This document shows positions 59,066 through 60,237 of a stretch of DNA of 60,237 nucleotides, in pieces. This DNA comes from Verrucomicrobiia bacterium (lineage in GTDB: Bacteria > Verrucomicrobiota > Verrucomicrobiia > Limisphaerales > UBA11358). The stretch lies in the NCBI GenBank assembly GCA_025451535.1, contig JANWKE010000076.1, positions 1 to 60,237 on the forward strand. Direction: 5' to 3'. The number at the start of each line of letters is the position of its first letter. Position 1 is the first letter of the stretch. Below the pieces are notes generated by a model. That model was given only the letters and a program-made list of their open reading frames with translations. It searched no databases and was not told where the DNA came from. The position numbers were made by a program, and so were the translations under genes.

Positions 59066-59263
59066 TTGTAGCAGCTGAGGTTACGAGGCTCTGACCGGAA
59101 GCGGGGAATTTGAGCCTTCTCAGCGCGAGCAGGCGCAGCTGGTAGAGACAACCCAGGGTTATGGAAAACAAGGTGACGGTAATGACCCAGCAGGCCGGGC
59201 GCGGATCCCAAATCCATTGGCTACAATTCGCTTGTAGCACACCGGTTTCTCCTGGAAAAGTTT
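59066..59263. other. Intergenic repeat-like DNA, no gene seen
   Basis: The 198 bp between tyrS and the convergent nucleotidyltransferase contain GTAGCAGCTGAGGTTACGAGG and a GC-rich stretch typical of this genome's intergenic repeats. A minus-strand frame here (58983-59240) overlaps tyrS and lacks credible protein character. Confidence 0.5.
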
Positions 59264-60016
59264 TTAAGCGTTGAACTTCGCAAAGATCTGGTTGGCTTCG
59301 TCCAGCGTTTCTTTTGAGCCGATGTCAAACCAGAGTCCCGGCACGCGCCAGGTGTACACGGGTGTGCGCGGGTAAAGCCATTGCACCAGCCGGCCGGGTT
59401 GGTCGTGGTTGTTGTCTTCGGAGACGTACTGCTTGATGAGCGGGATGGTTGTCCGGGGATAATAATACAGCGCGATGCCGGCCATCGTGCTCGTCGGATG
59501 TTTGGGTTTTTCCTCAAAGGCAGTGATGCGGCCATCAGTTGCCACGGAAATGGAGCTGTATTTTTTGATCTCTTCGAGGTTGCCCACGTCGTAAAGCGCC
59601 AGCACGGGCGCGTTTTTCTCCCGGCAGAATTTCCCGAAATCACCGAGCTTCTCGCTGAACAAATTGTCGCCGGCAACCACAATCAAATCGTCATCCACCT
59701 TTTGGGTTTGGAGCACGTAATGGATGTCGCCGATGGCGCCCAGTTTATTGGCCTCACCGGTTGTGCCGTCGTTGATAACGGTGAATTTGGCGCTGGATTT
59801 GGCGGCGCCATGATGCTCCGACCATTGCTGGAAATGGCCGGCGAATTTGGCGTTGGTCACGATATAGATCCGGTCAATGCCGTTGATCGGCGCGAGGTTG
59901 TCGAGGACATGTTCAATCATCGGCTTGCCGGCAACGGACAGCAGCGGCTTCGGTTGGTTCAAGGTAAGCGGGTACAACCGCGTGGCGTAGCCGGCGGCCA
60001 AAATGATGACTTTCAT
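59264..60016 (-). CDS. Sugar-phosphate nucleotidyltransferase (RfbA-like)
   Basis: The 250-residue protein has the nucleotide-binding start MKVIILAAGYATRLYPLT, LNQPKPLLSVAGKPMIEHVL and the metal-binding VVAGDNLF. It joins an NTP to a sugar 1-phosphate, providing an activated sugar for polysaccharide or LPS; the exact sugar cannot be told. There is no left-handed beta-helix acyl- or acetyltransferase domain, so it is not GlmU. ATG 60016 is at the conserved start. Confidence 0.9.
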   Translation of the reverse strand: MKVIILAAGYATRLYPLTLNQPKPLLSVAGKPMIEHVLDNLAPINGIDRIYIVTNAKFAGHFQQWSEHHGAAKSSAKFTVINDGTTGEANKLGAIGDIHYVLQTQKVDDDLIVVAGDNLFSEKLGDFGKFCREKNAPVLALYDVGNLEEIKKYSSISVATDGRITAFEEKPKHPTSTMAGIALYYYPRTTIPLIKQYVSEDNNHDQPGRLVQWLYPRTPVYTWRVPGLWFDIGSKETLDEANQIFAKFNA

Positions 60017-60129
60017 GTGCTGGAATCAGTTCCCATGGCGCGGAACATTATTTGCCGCAGGTGCTGGAATCGTCAAACAGATATGTCGCTGCGGGAGGAA
60101 AAAGTAACGGCCCCCCCCTCCGACGAAAT

Positions 60130-60237
60130 TCAGCTCTTTGGGTGTTGCTTGAAATGGGCCAACGCTGTCTCGCGCAGTCGTTTGGCGGCCTGTTCGGGCG
60201 TGAGGTCGCGCTGCGGTTCGGCAAGCATTTCGTAACC
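60130..60237 (-). CDS. C-terminal end of a gene leaving the right edge
   Basis: The minus frame is open from the edge to a TGA at 60130-60132. It reads GYEMLAEPQRDLTPEQAAKR and ends ALAHFKQHPKS, a helical, charged tail. Only 35 residues are present, too few to name the protein. It is transcribed toward the nucleotidyltransferase. Confidence 0.45.
   Translation of the reverse strand, partial: GYEMLAEPQRDLTPEQAAKRLRETALAHFKQHPKS

Noticed and set aside
59100-59180. tRNA-like string GCAGCTGGTAGAG near the tyrS end
   Set aside because: Only a D-arm-like word is present; no acceptor, anticodon or T-arm pairing can be drawn.

Overview
The window looks like a chromosomal segment of a Gram-negative bacterium of the Verrucomicrobiota, most likely the Limisphaerales/Pedosphaera side. 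This placement is inferred from high GC, a complete Tol-Pal set, BamD- and LptE-like lipoproteins, genes resembling exosortase-associated families, a sulfatase, many palindromic repeats inside and between genes, and many GTG/TTG starts. No rRNA, tRNA or CRISPR array was seen.

Layout. 1-3864: a signalling group of a proline-rich roadblock/LC7 protein (leaving the left edge), a response regulator with a DUF4388-type domain, and two small coupled genes. 3923-11697: uppP, secreted LysM and TPR proteins, two MFS transporters (one AmpG-like), a small membrane protein, a sulfatase-fold protein with altered catalytic positions, and a DUF554 membrane protein. 11691-19711: HscA-like Hsp70, CoaB, an ABC-2-like permease, a Tat-exported phosphoesterase, RecG and two lipoproteins. 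19803-24532: a decayed UroD-family remnant facing a corrinoid protein, guaA, a zinc-ribbon protein, and BamD-like and LptE-like genes.

24576-28687 is an AT-rich insertion of about 4.1 kb with perfect 24-bp terminal inverted repeats and a perfect 8-bp target duplication. It encodes an IS1-type transposase and passenger genes: a ClpP-fold serine protease of the SDH_sah type, a ribbon-helix-helix regulator with a clear promoter and paired palindromes, and several small unknown proteins. This is the best candidate for an undescribed system.

28737-45040: a secreted protein, a zinc-ribbon Ser/Thr kinase, murA, prmC, a PEBP-like lipoprotein, the fatty acid cluster fabD-fabG-acpP-fabF, an ECF sigma factor with a probable anti-sigma partner, pyrF, hisD-hisC, an ExeA-type ATPase with a GspB-like partner, and a CAAX-protease-like membrane protein. 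45300-60237: a TolC-like protein, trigger factor, bioD, tolQRAB-pal, tatA-tatC, a TIGR04073-like lipoprotein, ispE, murJ, tyrS, a sugar nucleotidyltransferase, and the C-terminal end of a gene leaving the right edge.

Most of the window is envelope biogenesis and core metabolism. A second theme is palindromic repeat DNA that has invaded reading frames: one family lies in phase inside both prmC and hisC and also occurs after uppP, and a different repeat interrupts the Hsp70 gene.
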